Assembly: GCA_029582155.1 (NCBI GenBank)
Contig: CM055911.1
Span: 28,866,014-28,930,013 of the forward strand
Length of the DNA: 64,000 nt
Reading direction: 5' to 3'
Origin: Panopea generosa
Taxonomy: Eukaryota > Mollusca > Bivalvia > Adapedonta > Hiatellidae
A program made the translations under genes and the position numbers. The notes under the pieces were generated by a model. That model was not told the DNA's origin and did no database searches. It saw nothing but the letters and a program-made list of their open reading frames with translations. Shown here piece by piece: positions 36,590 to 46,663 of the stretch (within the stretch, counting starts at the first letter, position 1; every line of letters begins with the position of its first letter).

Positions 36590-37115
36590 TCTTGTGCATG
36601 TCTTGTAAATGTTTCGTCCAAGTCTCGTACATGTCACACGTACATGTCTCTTACAAGTCTCGTACACGTCTCGTACACGTCTTGTACATGTCTCGTATAT
36701 GTCTTTTACATGTCTCGTACACGTCTCGTACATGTCTCGTATATGACTTTTATATGTCTCGTACACGTCTCATACATGTCTTGTACACGTCTCGTACATG
36801 TCTCGTACATGTATAAGCAGCTTGTCTTGAACAAGTCTCGTACATGTCTCGTAGGTATCTCGTACACGTACATGTCTCGTACACGTCTCGTACATGTCTC
36901 GTATATGTCTCGTATATGTATCGTACATGTCTCACATATGTCTCGTACATGTCTTGTACATGTCTCTCGCATGCCTCGTACATGTCTCGTACATACATAT
37001 CTCGTATATGTCTCGTACACGTCTCGTAAACGTCTCAAACATGTATCGTACACGTCTCGTACATGTCTCGTACACGTCTCGTACATATCTCGTACATGTC
37101 TCGTACATGTATTAT
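36590..37115. repeat. 11-bp minisatellite, about 48 copies
   Basis: The unit is GTCTCGTACAC or GTCTCGTACAT (11 bp; for example 36724 and 36735). It lacks stop codons on either strand, so both strands show frames (207 codons plus, 157 codons minus) that are not evidence of a gene. A break near 36810-36830 (GTATAAGCAGCTTGTCTTGA) splits the array. Confidence 0.93.
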
Positions 37116-37117
37116 CA

Positions 37118-37270
37118 ACCTGGAGCGCTTGGTCAAGTGATAGAGTTACGGGCCAAGGATCGAAGGACCACGAGTTCATCAGTTACGTGAGGCGTCCTTG
37201 AGCAGAACTCTTTATCCACATATACCTAGTACTGTCTCTACCCAAAAAGGCTTCGGATGTGGTTTGTCCA
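37118..37270 (+). mobile_element. tRNA-derived SINE-like element abutting the 11-bp array
   Basis: GGTCAAGTGATAGAGTTACG resembles an A box with its surroundings and CCACGAGTTCATC a degenerate B box. The body continues with GGCGTCCTTGAGCAG and GGCTTCGGATGTGG. It follows directly on the last 11-bp unit. No second copy in the window confirms it. Confidence 0.4.
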
Positions 37271-37575
37271 GGTTGTAATAATTTCTCTTTCATAAATTAT
37301 GAAAATTCCCTATATTTTAACGTATTTTAGGTATAAAAATTATGCTTTTAACAGTGAAGGCACATTACTCAGAGTGTACCAGACATTAAATGCCTATAAA
37401 ATGGGGGTGGGGGCATTTTACCCTCTTTGTATCCATTTAGCATTATGTGAATAGAAAACGGATATATGCGAGTTCGGACAGACTATACCATTGAGAGTGT
37501 ACCATCGGTCAGGTCTTATTCAAATCTTGGCGATAGTAGAGAGTTTAAATACATGTACATCGGTTTGACAAGTTG
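37271..37575. other. Unique DNA, nothing recognised
   Basis: No feature beyond a short G-run (GGGGGTGGGGG near 37405). Confidence 0.5.
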
Positions 37576-37580
37576 GTCAA

Positions 37581-37698
37581 GTTAGTAGAATAGCAGAACA
37601 GCAGAATGATGTTTTTTTTTCATTCTGCCTGCAGAACAGCAAAAGTTCTGCTTTTCTGCTGGCAGGAAGAAATATTTTCATTATGCAATTCTGCTAAC
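37581..37698. repeat. Nested inverted repeats built on GCAGAA
   Basis: The outer arms GTTAGTAGAATAGCA (37581-37595) and TGCAATTCTGCTAAC (37684-37698) pair with two mismatches. Inside them are GCAGAATG/CATTCTGC and GCAGAAC/GTTCTGC hairpins. The 118-bp unit could be a small fold-back element or a structured RNA. It encodes nothing. Confidence 0.55.
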
Positions 37699-38160
37699 TT
37701 TATCGAGCCGTTTTTGATACAACGTAAACGGTATTTTGCATCAGATATTATCCAGAGTCACAATGTATGCTTAATATTGCATTTACACCACTTTTTTTAT
37801 TGTTTTTGGCCCTGACAGGAGAGACACAATCCAAATAATAAAACTATTGAAACTTTATTTGCATTTTTTATTGTATATTTTGAAGTTGTTTTTTTTCTCA
37901 CCAAAAATATGGTTAAAAGATATATTTCCCACCCCCATAAAATTCGTAATACATAATTCTAATCCTGCCAATACTGTTAAAGTTATGTTAGAGAGAAAGA
38001 AAGAAAGAGAGAGTGAGTAAGTTTATATTGATGCATATATTATTGATAATTATATGTTAGGGAAGGGCCGTAACTAACGTTGTAAGAACTTGCAACCCGA
38101 CCCAATCGTATATTTATGGTAATATAATATGTTTAAACTAAAGAACTATATGTGTAGGGT
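37699..38160. other. Unique AT-rich DNA, nothing recognised
   Basis: AT-rich, with a small AGAGAGAAAGAAAG tract near 37990. No supported feature. Confidence 0.5.
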
Positions 38161-38164
38161 GTGT

Positions 38165-38260
38165 TTGGGAGGTGGAGGTGGGGGTGGTCTTCCCCGACCT
38201 TCACATAATGCGGGGGAAATAAACGGATGCCAAATGGTGATTCAAACTGAAAAAAAAATC
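38165..38260 (+). repeat. Dispersed hairpin repeat, copy 1
   Basis: A G-rich lead (GGGAGGTGGAGGTGGGGG) precedes TTCCCCG (38190-38196), the loop ACCTTCACATAATG and CGGGGGAA (38211-38218). The phrase CCGACCTTCACA, a following AAATGGTGATTCA-like segment and an A-run are shared with the sequence at 43796-43876. Confidence 0.5.
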
Positions 38261-38537
38261 ATTCAGGTAGCTATACAGTCAGAACTCAACATCACAATAT
38301 CGATTGAATCGATATTCCGGTAGTGTCAATATTTTTGCCATCACCAGTTTCCCCACTTCTTTGGTATGTAAATATATTCCTTTTCACTCGAAAAAAAAAT
38401 GTTTATTGTAATAAACTTTGAAGGAATAACTTACTTTCTTTGCCCCTTTAATGGCAATATATATAAACTAGTATATCACTGAATGATTTATAGTTTTTAA
38501 AACAGATTTGAGGAAGACCGGGTAATTACGTATTGGC

Positions 38538-39003
38538 ATAGTACCACCATTGAGGAAAGGAAGTGCTTCCGTGGGGTAGCATAATTGCGGTTATAAATAA
38601 TCCTCGTTTCTTCTTCTTTAAAAATGCATTTTCCTTAGTTTAATGCTCATTTTTTTTACTTGAATGGCATTATTGATGTATTTTGAACATTTTGACAGCG
38701 TTGTCATGTTTGAAGTGTGAATTTAGAACAAAAAATTGATGCTTGAAAATTGGGGTATGAATACATGATCTAGGAAGTGTACTTTCACCTTGTCAACAGT
38801 ATACACACTGAGCAGAAAAAATCTCTTATATGACGCATGACCCCTACTTTTCTCATCATATTTTGATAGTGCAGAGGTTGACAATCAGTAAAATGTAGGT
38901 TTCATTTCTTTCATTTGGGTCTCTCTATGAATTACAAACCTTTAAACTTTTATTATTTACTAAAGAATAAAGAACAAAAATCAATGGTGGGGTTACACCT
39001 TTA
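38538..39003 (+). mobile_element. Non-autonomous TIR element, copy 1
   Basis: This 466-bp block is similar along its whole length to 42098-42566 (about 80% by eye). It starts GCATAGTACCACCATTG and ends CAATGGTGGGGTTACACC; the innermost 9 bp CCACCATTG/CAATGGTGG are perfect inverted repeats and similarity extends outward to about 18 bp. It contains no open frame. The size, inverted ends and lack of coding suggest a MITE-type DNA transposon, superfamily unknown. I could not identify a target-site duplication. Confidence 0.6.
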
Positions 39004-39370
39004 TAGACAATGTGTTTAAACCGTTTCATTACATTCATCACTATTCAGCACCTTACACGTTATATATGGCATCCGGTTGTATTGCTGGTGAAGCTGTAAA
39101 CATAATTCAAAGTAGAACCACTGTGCTTCCGTTTTCTCACATAACGTTTTGTACTGAGCAAGGCTAGATCCAATTAACACATGATCTAGAGATGTTAAAT
39201 CATATACGATATTCAACATATCTAACTAACAGCTTCGTGTAGAACTCGTCTTGCTATGATCCACAATGTATACTTGTATATTTACGTATATTACATGTAC
39301 TTGTTTTCTATTAGATGCTAGTCTCACATATTGGTAACGACATTCTCATAATATTATTATAACATTGGAT
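39004..39370. other. Unique DNA, nothing recognised
   Basis: A 67-codon minus-strand frame (39016-39219) has no recognised domain. No other signal. Confidence 0.45.
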
Positions 39371-39372
39371 AA

Positions 39373-39496
39373 ATGCTTGGTTACTACTACTACAGCTACT
39401 ATCACTATACTACTGTTGCTTCTACTACTACTACTACTTCTACTACTACTCCTATTACTACCACTACCACTACTACTACTACTACTACTGCTACTG

Positions 39497-39547
<51 letters not shown>

Positions 39548-39554
39548 CTACTAT

Positions 39555-39647
<93 letters not shown>

Positions 39648-39690
39648 CAATACTACTATACTGCTGCTACTATACTACTGCTGCTAATGT
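39373..39690. repeat. (ACT)n microsatellite
   Basis: A long CTA/TAC triplet run with occasional interruptions (CTG, CCT) reads as poly-Leu, poly-Thr or poly-Val in the various frames. No gene is implied. Confidence 0.95.
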
Positions 39691-39699
39691 TTCTTCATT

Positions 39700-39795
39700 T
39701 CTTCTTTTTATCTTCTTTTTTCTTCTTCTTCTTCTTCTTCTTCTTCTTCTTCTTCTTCTTCTTCTTTTTTTCTTCTTCTTCTTCTTCTTCGCTTT
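39700..39795. repeat. (CTT)n polypyrimidine microsatellite
   Basis: TTC/CTT triplets follow the ACT tract after about 25 bp, so two distinct triplet repeats sit side by side. Confidence 0.93.
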
Positions 39796-40790
39796 GCTTA
39801 TTCTTCATTACCGTTATCATCTTTCGTCTTCGTCATATTACAGAAATACTTATTGCATCCCATTCATACCGAGGATAGTTACCATTAAATAAAAGTACGC
39901 CGGGAGGAATGGCTGTGATGTAACATTCGTTAATGGTGTTGATGATGGGATCTTTGTTTGTAAATTGTGTCTTTCTATAAAAAGTTTCGCAGAAATCTCC
40001 CTCTGATCCTGTGCTGTGAAATTTGGCATATTTTACAAATATGTTTCCATGAGCGAATCAAATAAAACCCTTGCTTTGATTAGTTGAGTGTAAATTCGTA
40101 TCAGAAAGCCATTAGCAGTTCATATAGACCGTGGTATTTACGATTTCTCCACATTTCTCCTCCCAGTTTCGAAAAATATTTTCGTTTAATGCCGTCGTCT
40201 AACGGAATCGCATACATCAAAGCATAAAACTAAAGAGTTTTCTCATTATGTCTCTATTTAACTAATATACGTAAGAATTTTACAAGCGTAATAATCGCAC
40301 GCGCACCTGCTTATAATTGGAACCAATTAGGATTCACTGTAGGCAATCTCAGCTAATTTGTGAAAACACATTGGCGTGCTCTTCGGATCTGATATATATT
40401 TTAATAAACAGCAGAGCTTGTTTCCGCGGCTTAACTTAAACACCATGATAATGATGGCTCGGTTAAATTATAAATTTATGGCCAAGGTTAACATCTAGTA
40501 AATACAATCTGCTTTGTTATTTGATGACATCTTTTCTGAATAAAAAAATTAAAACATATGTTTTTGAGTTCGTCCGTCCGTCCGTCAGTACCTGTTTGTA
40601 TGCTCCTCCCTAATCCTTTGATCGTCTGTCTGTACGTTCACCAGGAAGTTGCTTGATGACGAAGAATATAAGCCAACTGAAAATATTGTAAAAACTAATA
40701 AATAATATTCTTCTTTTAATCACAAATAGTCAGCCATATGTTTTACTTTCAATCGATCTCGGATACAATGTTTATAATTATGTTCTAGAG
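39796..40790. other. Unique DNA, nothing recognised
   Basis: Moderately AT-rich unique sequence. It includes a short (GTCC)n run near 40571-40585. No supported gene. Confidence 0.5.
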
Positions 40791-40792
40791 CC

Positions 40793-41070
40793 GGGCCCGA
40801 TTAGCTCAGTCGGTTACGTGTCTGATTATCAATCCAGGGGTCGTGAGTTCGAACAGTCTCCGTGATGATTGATATACGTCATTTTGTTTCATTATCATGT
40901 GTCTCTCGATGCTGATTCAAGTGGGACAGTTATCAGTTACTTGCGAAGATGGGATTTACTGGTTAACCTTTCAGGATCCCAGGAAACCGTGAGTGGTTAG
41001 GTTAACTGATCGTCTGTTAGCCCTCGATGGCATAAAACGCTAAATATTCAATCAATCAATCAATCAATTA
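40793..41070 (+). mobile_element. SINE family A with recognisable target-site duplication
   Basis: The head GATTAGCTCAGTCGGTTACG and the B box GTGAGTTCGAACA are clear, followed by the usual body and an end CGCTAAATATTCAATCAATC. The flanks resemble each other: ATTATGTTCTAGAG on the left (ending near 40793) and ATTATATGTTCAAGAG on the right (41067-41082), consistent with a diverged duplication. A deletion just after the B box removes about 10 bp relative to the 3716 copy. Confidence 0.85.
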
Positions 41071-41082
41071 TATGTTCAAGAG

Positions 41083-42090
41083 ACGTAAAAGAAATATCTA
41101 TGCAACTGACGTTACTGGCCACAATAGGCGGAAACGTCTCATTGCTGACCACATTTAATGGCTGTATTGGTGATAAAGAGATCTGAAGAAATCCATTAGA
41201 TAATGTGTACCCAGATATCATCTTTAATAACTCTAGGTCAAGTATTTAAATTACTCGGACACTCCTTTATTCAATGTTAAAATGACCCAATAATTCGTTT
41301 TCCTTGTTAAACAAACACATTTAACACCTGTGAGCGGTTAATGATCAAGATCGGTCACGATGAAAGCAGCGATTGGGTTAATCTATTTCAAAGATCTACT
41401 CAAAATAAACGAACTAATTATGTAAATGTAATCAAAGAAGAATTCGTCTTACAAAAGTGTTGGATAGCAATTTCAATTTGAATCACTCTTTCTGAAAAAA
41501 AACCTGATGTTTCACACAAATTAATCACACGTAAAAACAGTTCATAAAATCTTCAAAATTCTATTGTTCGTTTAAATATTACATGATGTGACATCTTGAA
41601 TATGTTATTGTCTGACTGTATGAAAGTACGTACATGCGGGCGTGTGGGCGTGTATGCATGCCTGTTGCGGGGGCTTGTTAACAACTAAGAATTTTACTAC
41701 GTAATAAAATGTTGGGCAGTGTCACAGAAGGTGTGAGAAACACCAACCGACTATTGCTTCCGGTTGTTGTTGGAGTTATCCGAAAGCATGACGTTTTTTG
41801 GTTAATGTTTCTTTTATATAATTATAGCTGTTTTTTATTTATTAATATTGCCATTGGCGGAAACATATAATATTTATTGTGTAAGTCATCGATACTAAAA
41901 GTTCATTTGTATATGTATTTGAACCCCATTTTTGGACGTGACCTCTATATAGAAACGAAAGGTGAGGACATCACAGAATGGCAAGCAAATTGTGCATTAT
42001 ACTTTAATTGTTTGTAAAGTATGAGGCTAAATGGATTGTTTTAATCTGTTAGAGGAATCAGTTTGACGTATTATAATCGAAATTTGCATG
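41083..42090. other. Unique DNA with some TF-like motifs
   Basis: Near 41340-41460 are GATCAAGATC, TTTCAAAGATCT and GTAATCAAAG, which resemble TCF-type sites. No gene, RNA or repeat is supported. Confidence 0.4.
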
Positions 42091-42091
42091 A

Positions 42092-42566
42092 TTTAAAGCA
42101 TAGTACCACCATTGGAAACAGGAAATGCTTCCATTAGGTAGTTACATAATGGCGGTTATAAATAGTCTTGGTTTCTTCTTCTTTAAAAATGCATTTTCCA
42201 TATTTTAATGCTCATTTCTTTCAATCGAATGGCATTATTGATGTATTTCGAACAATTTGAAGATATGTTTGAATTGTGAATTTAGTAAAAAATATGCTTG
42301 GAAATTGAGTTATGAACATATGATTTCGGGGAAGTCTACTTTCACTTTGTCAACAGTGTACGCACTAAACAGAAATAAAATCTCTTATATGACACATGAC
42401 CCCTACTTTTCTTATCATATTTTTGTTAAGCAGAGGTTGACGAACAGTAAAATGTAAGTTTCATTTCTTTCATTTGTGCCTCTCTATGAATGAAAAGCAT
42501 GCAAACTTTTACTATTTACAATAGAACAAAGACCAAAAATCAATGGTGGGTTTATACCTGAAGCTC
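42092..42566 (+). mobile_element. Non-autonomous TIR element, copy 2
   Basis: This is the partner of 38538-39003 in the same orientation, 3.56 kb away. Shared blocks include TTTAAAAATGCATTTTCC, ATGGCATTATTGATGTATTT, ATGACCCCTACTTTTCT and AAATCAATGGTGGG. Start (AGCATAGTACCACCATTG) and end (CAATGGTGGGTTTATACC) again form imperfect inverted repeats. The 66-codon frame inside is not shared as a frame with copy 1. Confidence 0.6.
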
Positions 42567-42726
42567 AATGAGAGTTTGACATGCTTTTAAACAAATCGTC
42601 AGGTACGGGGCGTCCAGCAAAGCTTCCCTATTACTTTTGTGATTTAAACGATTGACGCTGATTGTTTTCTTGGACTTGACAGTGGAGTAGTGGCACGTCT
42701 ATTTATATTTTTTTCTAGCGTCTATC

Positions 42727-43015
42727 GCAGGGGTAGTCTAGTGGTAGAGCGTACGATTCGCATGCGGAATGTCGTGGGTTTGATCCATGGTCTCGCCATA
42801 CAAAAGTCCTGAAAATGGTATTTGAAGTTTCTGCGCTTGACGCTCAGCATTTAGAGGATAATGATAGGTCTGGTCGGCCTGGTGTCAGTATAATTTGACT
42901 TGGTGGGGTACAATACTATTGGCCGGAGACATGCGAATATTCCATTGTGACAGCGCTCAGAATACTGTTTCAAGTTGACTCTGTCCGGATATGACTGAAA
43001 AAATGTTGAAAGGGA
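42727..43015 (+). mobile_element. tRNA-Ala-like SINE, family D, copy 1
   Basis: The head GGGGTAGTCTAGTGGTAGAG is followed by an anticodon-arm-like GTACGATTCGCATGCGG (loop TTCGCAT, as in tRNA-Ala with CGC) and the B box GTGGGTTTGATCC. The body includes GGTCGGCCTGGTGTCAGTAT and the end GATATGACTGAAAAAATGTT plus GAAAGGGACTG. A true tRNA is unlikely because the stems are not maintained and a second copy with the same non-tRNA body lies 440 bp downstream. Confidence 0.75.
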
Positions 43016-43170
43016 CTGATGAACATGGTTAGCGTTCAGACGGATTTTATAATGTACATTTTTACCCCAATGCTGAATATGTTATCTTCTTTAAAAAAAA
43101 ACAGACAAGTAACTGTACCCGTGTCTTTGAAGTCGTGTGTAAATGAGGTGTGTGATTAAACAGCAATACT

Positions 43171-43390
43171 GGCAGCGGTAGTCTAGTGGTAAAGCGTCCG
43201 GCTCGGACGCTGACGGTCGTGGGTTCGAAGGTCCGGTCGGCCTGGTAACAGTATAATAATCTGCGGTATATGCTACTCAGTGTGGCGGCGCTTAGAATAC
43301 TGTTTTAAGTAGACACCGTAGTGATATAACTGAAAAAATGTTGAAAGCGACGCTAAAAACACCGTACTACCAACCAACAAAACAACAAAG
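43171..43390 (+). mobile_element. tRNA-like SINE, family D, copy 2
   Basis: The head GGTAGTCTAGTGGTAAAGCG and B box GTCGTGGGTTCGAAGGTCC match copy 1. About 60 bp of the body is missing before GGTCGGCCTGGTAACAGTAT. The 3' module GATATAACTGAAAAAATGTT then GAAAGCGACGCTAAAAACAC is well preserved and ends in CAACCAACAAAACAACAAA. Confidence 0.75.
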
Positions 43391-43491
43391 CTGTTTATAT
43401 ACCAGTGTGTAAGTTACACTAAAATAATCAACACTAATATCGTAATTTTGTCATCATAACATCTGACTTCTGTTTCGCCACCATTTTACTT

Positions 43492-43582
43492 TTTTGACTG
43501 GTTATTTATCTATTTTATGATCAATATCAATGAAACTACATACAGTTATACTGGAACCATTCTAAAATCATGATCATCTGTT
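43492..43582 (+). repeat. Direct repeat, left copy (about 90 bp)
   Basis: It starts with TTTGACTGGTTATTTATCTA and ends TCTAAAATCATGATCATCTG. A copy with roughly 90% identity lies at 43919-44008. Confidence 0.8.
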
Positions 43583-43795
43583 TCACCAACATTTTGTATA
43601 TTTATATTTCATCATATTGTTGAATCAAAAAACAAACATTTAATTCACTTCAAAGCAAAACAATAAGAAAAAATCAGTTCATTTTCCATCACATAAAAAA
43701 CAAAATGTATGCTTTCTTTTTCCTTTCAGTGTATATATATATGAATGTATGTTACAACTTGACTAATACATATATATATGTACGGTTTGCTGAGG

Positions 43796-43876
43796 GATGG
43801 CCCACTCCGACCTTCACAGACCTATTTCGGAGTGATTAAATGGATCACTTTTCAGTGATTGAAATTAAAAAAAAAA
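43796..43876 (+). repeat. Dispersed hairpin repeat, copy 2
   Basis: A perfect 8-bp stem, CACTCCGA (43803-43810) with TCGGAGTG (43827-43834), encloses a 16-nt loop beginning CCTTCACA. A second small hairpin ATCACT-TTTC-AGTGAT follows and then a run of A. It corresponds to 38165-38260, with different stem bases that still pair. Confidence 0.55.
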
Positions 43877-43918
43877 AACGTTTTACTTAAAAACTTTAAA
43901 CTTAAAAATATTCCTAAG

Positions 43919-44008
43919 TTTTGACTGGTTATTTATCTATTATATGATCAATATAAATGAAACATCATACAATTTTACTGGAACCAGTCTAAAATCATGA
44001 TCACCTGG
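43919..44008 (+). repeat. Direct repeat, right copy (about 90 bp)
   Basis: It contains TTTGACTGGTTATTTATCTA, CATCATACAATTTTACTGGA and CTAAAATCATGATCACCTG, matching 43492-43582 with few differences. The hairpin repeat lies between the two copies. Confidence 0.8.
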
Positions 44009-45125
44009 GTGCTTTACTTAGATTTATATTTTTAAATACTTAAGTAAAAGTTTAGTAAAATAGGCACCAGATCAATAAATATTAAATTTAATTCGGATAA
44101 TCAAATAAGACCAAAATAAATGGTTATGTCATTACATTATTTGTATCATTACAAAAAAATAATCCGATGAAGATAAATTAAAAAAAATCAAATGATATCA
44201 AATTATTAAACTCACAAATTACAGAATAATTACTAATGAATAATACCTAATCGTTGTAACGTTTCCGTCTGAGTATTCATCAAAAAGCGGAGGATATTTC
44301 TGATTGTCGGATGAGCAATTGTCCGAAGTATTCCGAGCAATATCCCCGGAAGTAGAAACCCCTAATTACGAGGTCTTGATCTCCGCTGAATGACGCGTAA
44401 TTTCTTGAAATTGCAACACTTGCGTCAATCAGAGGCAATCAAGCCGTGGTGCGGCAAGGCTGCAGGAGGTTGACTTTATAAACAAGATCGATTCATCAAG
44501 ATAAAAAATCGATTAGATTGCGACAAGATAATCATCTTGAAGAATCTGGTTTTAAAATTAAAGAACAATTGATGGTTAGTATTAGGGGTTAAAACGGAGA
44601 GCGAGAGAAATGGAAGAGGGCAAATTGTAAATGGTGAGGGCCCGTATTCGCAAAGCCTCTTGTTTAAACATGATGTCAAAAGTTATCTATTTTTTTCACA
44701 TCAAATGTGTTATTATGTTCTATAAACGTGTAGTTAGAGCTAGACTTAAATTCATCAATATTTTGTGTCTGATATTTAGACTCAGACTTAAACTGTCAAA
44801 AATTTCATATCCAAATAACGTCTATTTATATATTATTTGCAGAAACAAACAGTTTAAATGACTATTTAACAGAAAATTTTACATAATCACATTTCGTGCC
44901 GATAATTGCATGTTTACAGGGGATTACAAAAATGAAAGATTTGAGTCTGAGTCCGATTCTCAAACTCAAATTATCGGTGAATTTAGGTATTTCTGATCAG
45001 TGAAAGTAAAGTATAAGAATGGTTTAAAATGAGACAGATACTGAAATATATAATTATTAGACAATGCTAAATTCTGAGTAAAGTGGATTGCTCGAAATGC
45101 TTTGTGAATATGCGTATAGATGTAT
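44009..45125. other. Unique DNA including a motif-dense island at 44220-44560
   Basis: The island contains TTGCGTCAATCAGAGGCAATC, GACGCGTAATTTC and paired ATCGATT words. The remainder is AT-rich with two short frames (44476-44861) of no recognised type. A regulatory role for the island is inference only. Confidence 0.35.
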
Positions 45126-45690
45126 GGACAAGAGATACAGATATTGGTTTTTTTTGCTTTGTTTGTCTTTGTTGTTTTTGTTGTTATTGTTGTTTAGTTG
45201 TTATTTTGTTGTTGTTTTTTTGTGGCGGGGATTTTTGGGATAGTTTGTTGCTTTTGTTGTTTCTTTTTTTGGACTGGGGATAGTTTTTGTTGTTGTTTCT
45301 TTTTTTTGGGAGGGAGTGGTTTGTCCTTTATGTTGTTACCTTTTTTTGGGAGGAGCAGGAATAGTTTAAGTTGTTTCTTTTGGGATGGGAAAGTTTGTTG
45401 TTTTTTTCTGTTTTGTTTCTTTAGGAAGAGGGGGCACGTTTATTGTTTTTGTTGTTTCATTTTGGGAGTGAGATAGTTTGTTGTTTTTTTATGTTGATTT
45501 TGGTACAGAGATAGTTTGTTGGTTCTTTATGTTTCATTTTATTTGAGGGTTGAGGGTGGGGGCGGGGAATATTTTGTTGATTTATTGCTGTTTTGTTTTT
45601 GGGGGAGATGGGGTAGCGTGTTGGATTTTGCTGTTTCATTTGGTTCTTTTTGTTATTATTTTCAAAAGGGGATTGGGTTGGTATGGTTTT
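45126..45690. repeat. G/T-rich, strand-asymmetric degenerate repeat tract
   Basis: For about 560 bp the plus strand is nearly all T and G (TTGTTGTTTTTTTG, then TTTTGGGAGGGAGTGG, TTTTGGGAGGAGCAGG and TTTTGGGATGGGAAAG). The G blocks recur every 50-70 bp as a loose repeat. Frames on both strands (Phe/Cys-rich on plus, Lys/Asn/Pro-rich on minus) come from this composition. Confidence 0.8.
45547..45567 (+). other. G-quadruplex motif
   Basis: Four G-runs with loops of 4, 1 and 1 nt (GGG-TTGA-GGG-T-GGGGG-C-GGGG) satisfy the G3+N1-7 rule. Short loops favour a stable parallel fold. It lies in the strand that would be displaced in an R-loop of the G/T tract. Confidence 0.7.
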
Positions 45691-46095
45691 TAATGCCATT
45701 TTCAACGCATAACAAGTCATAATTATATAGAAATATGATATTACGATACTGACTTACAAATAATTACTGATCTTAGGCCGACTGAATTTGATTCGTTGTT
45801 CGTCTATCGCCTCTCGTATTCAGCCGGAAATTAACCTTAACCCAAATCTCCTCCAATACCAAAGAGTTACATTACTTGAACAAGTAAATAGCATGTTTCA
45901 ATATGCTGGCTCTTTGCATGTTTAATATACTGAAACAGCTTACATATAAATCATATTACATTGACGTTAATGATATACTGTTACAAGACAGGACCAGGAC
46001 TGGATAATGGTTCACTAGATCACTACTAAAACAATGGCAGGACCCGGCTAGCTCTGTCGTTAATGCGTCTAACTGCCACAACATCTGTGATCCTT
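45691..46095. other. Unique DNA with a degenerate tRNA-like phrase
   Basis: GGACCCGGCTAGCTCTGTCG (46033-46052) looks like the start of a tRNA-derived head, but the B box is not convincing. Nothing else is recognised. Confidence 0.35.
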
Positions 46096-46099
46096 GGTC

Positions 46100-46345
46100 G
46101 TTAACTTTGTTCTATGGCCTTGAGACTCCTACTTTTAAAGACGTGTTGAAGTAGTCAGTGGCTTAACTTGCAAAGAAAATGTGCGTCCAATGTCGATTAA
46201 CACGGAATAGGTGGCCTCATGCGTATGTTATAAAACCAGGTGGTTATAATGATTCTGTTCAAAGCATTAGGGCGGGGATTCGAACTCACGACCCCTAGGC
46301 TGATAGCCAGACACGTTACGGACTGAACTAGCCGCAAACTGCTAA
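46100..46345 (-). mobile_element. tRNA-derived SINE with well-preserved Pol III boxes
   Basis: The minus strand reads GCGGCTAGTTCAGTCCGTAA (A box region), CTATCAGCCTAGGGGTCG and GTGAGTTCGAATCCCCGCCC (B box region). The head resembles family A, but the following bases (TTTGAACAGAATCATTATAA) do not match the family A body. It is either another family or a chimera. Confidence 0.55.
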
Positions 46346-46663
46346 AACAAAAAATAAATAAAACAAACATAAACACTATCTTAGAGTGGTCTTATACATT
46401 AAGTTGATGTATACCAAAACAACGAATTATTCTGAACGAATGAAATGTCACGGTACCCACCGAAGTCCCCTTCAGAAAGCCTTTGTCGTATTTGATTTGG
46501 CGAAAAGCAATATCCCTCAGACCGCATGTCGCGTTTTATGATTACGGAACTGGGAGTTTGCAATAAAGGTTAAAAGGCCATTTGCTTCATGTTGATTTTA
46601 TTTATTTTATAACATCCGTGGTTTTAATGTCGTGCAAGGTGGTCTTCTGTTTAACAGAATTGT

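Noticed and set aside
36578-37201. Frames on both strands (207 and 157 codons) over one region
   Set aside because: The 11-bp unit has no stop on either strand. Open frames on both strands over the same DNA are a sign of simple repeat structure.
42727-42800. A functional tRNA-Ala gene
   Set aside because: Acceptor and T stems do not pair well, no Pol III terminator follows at the right distance, and a second copy at 43171 shares a non-tRNA body. It is a SINE head.
45083-45722. Cys/Phe-rich plus frames and a Lys/Asn/Pro-rich minus frame
   Set aside because: The composition follows directly from the G/T-rich strand. There is no domain or start context.
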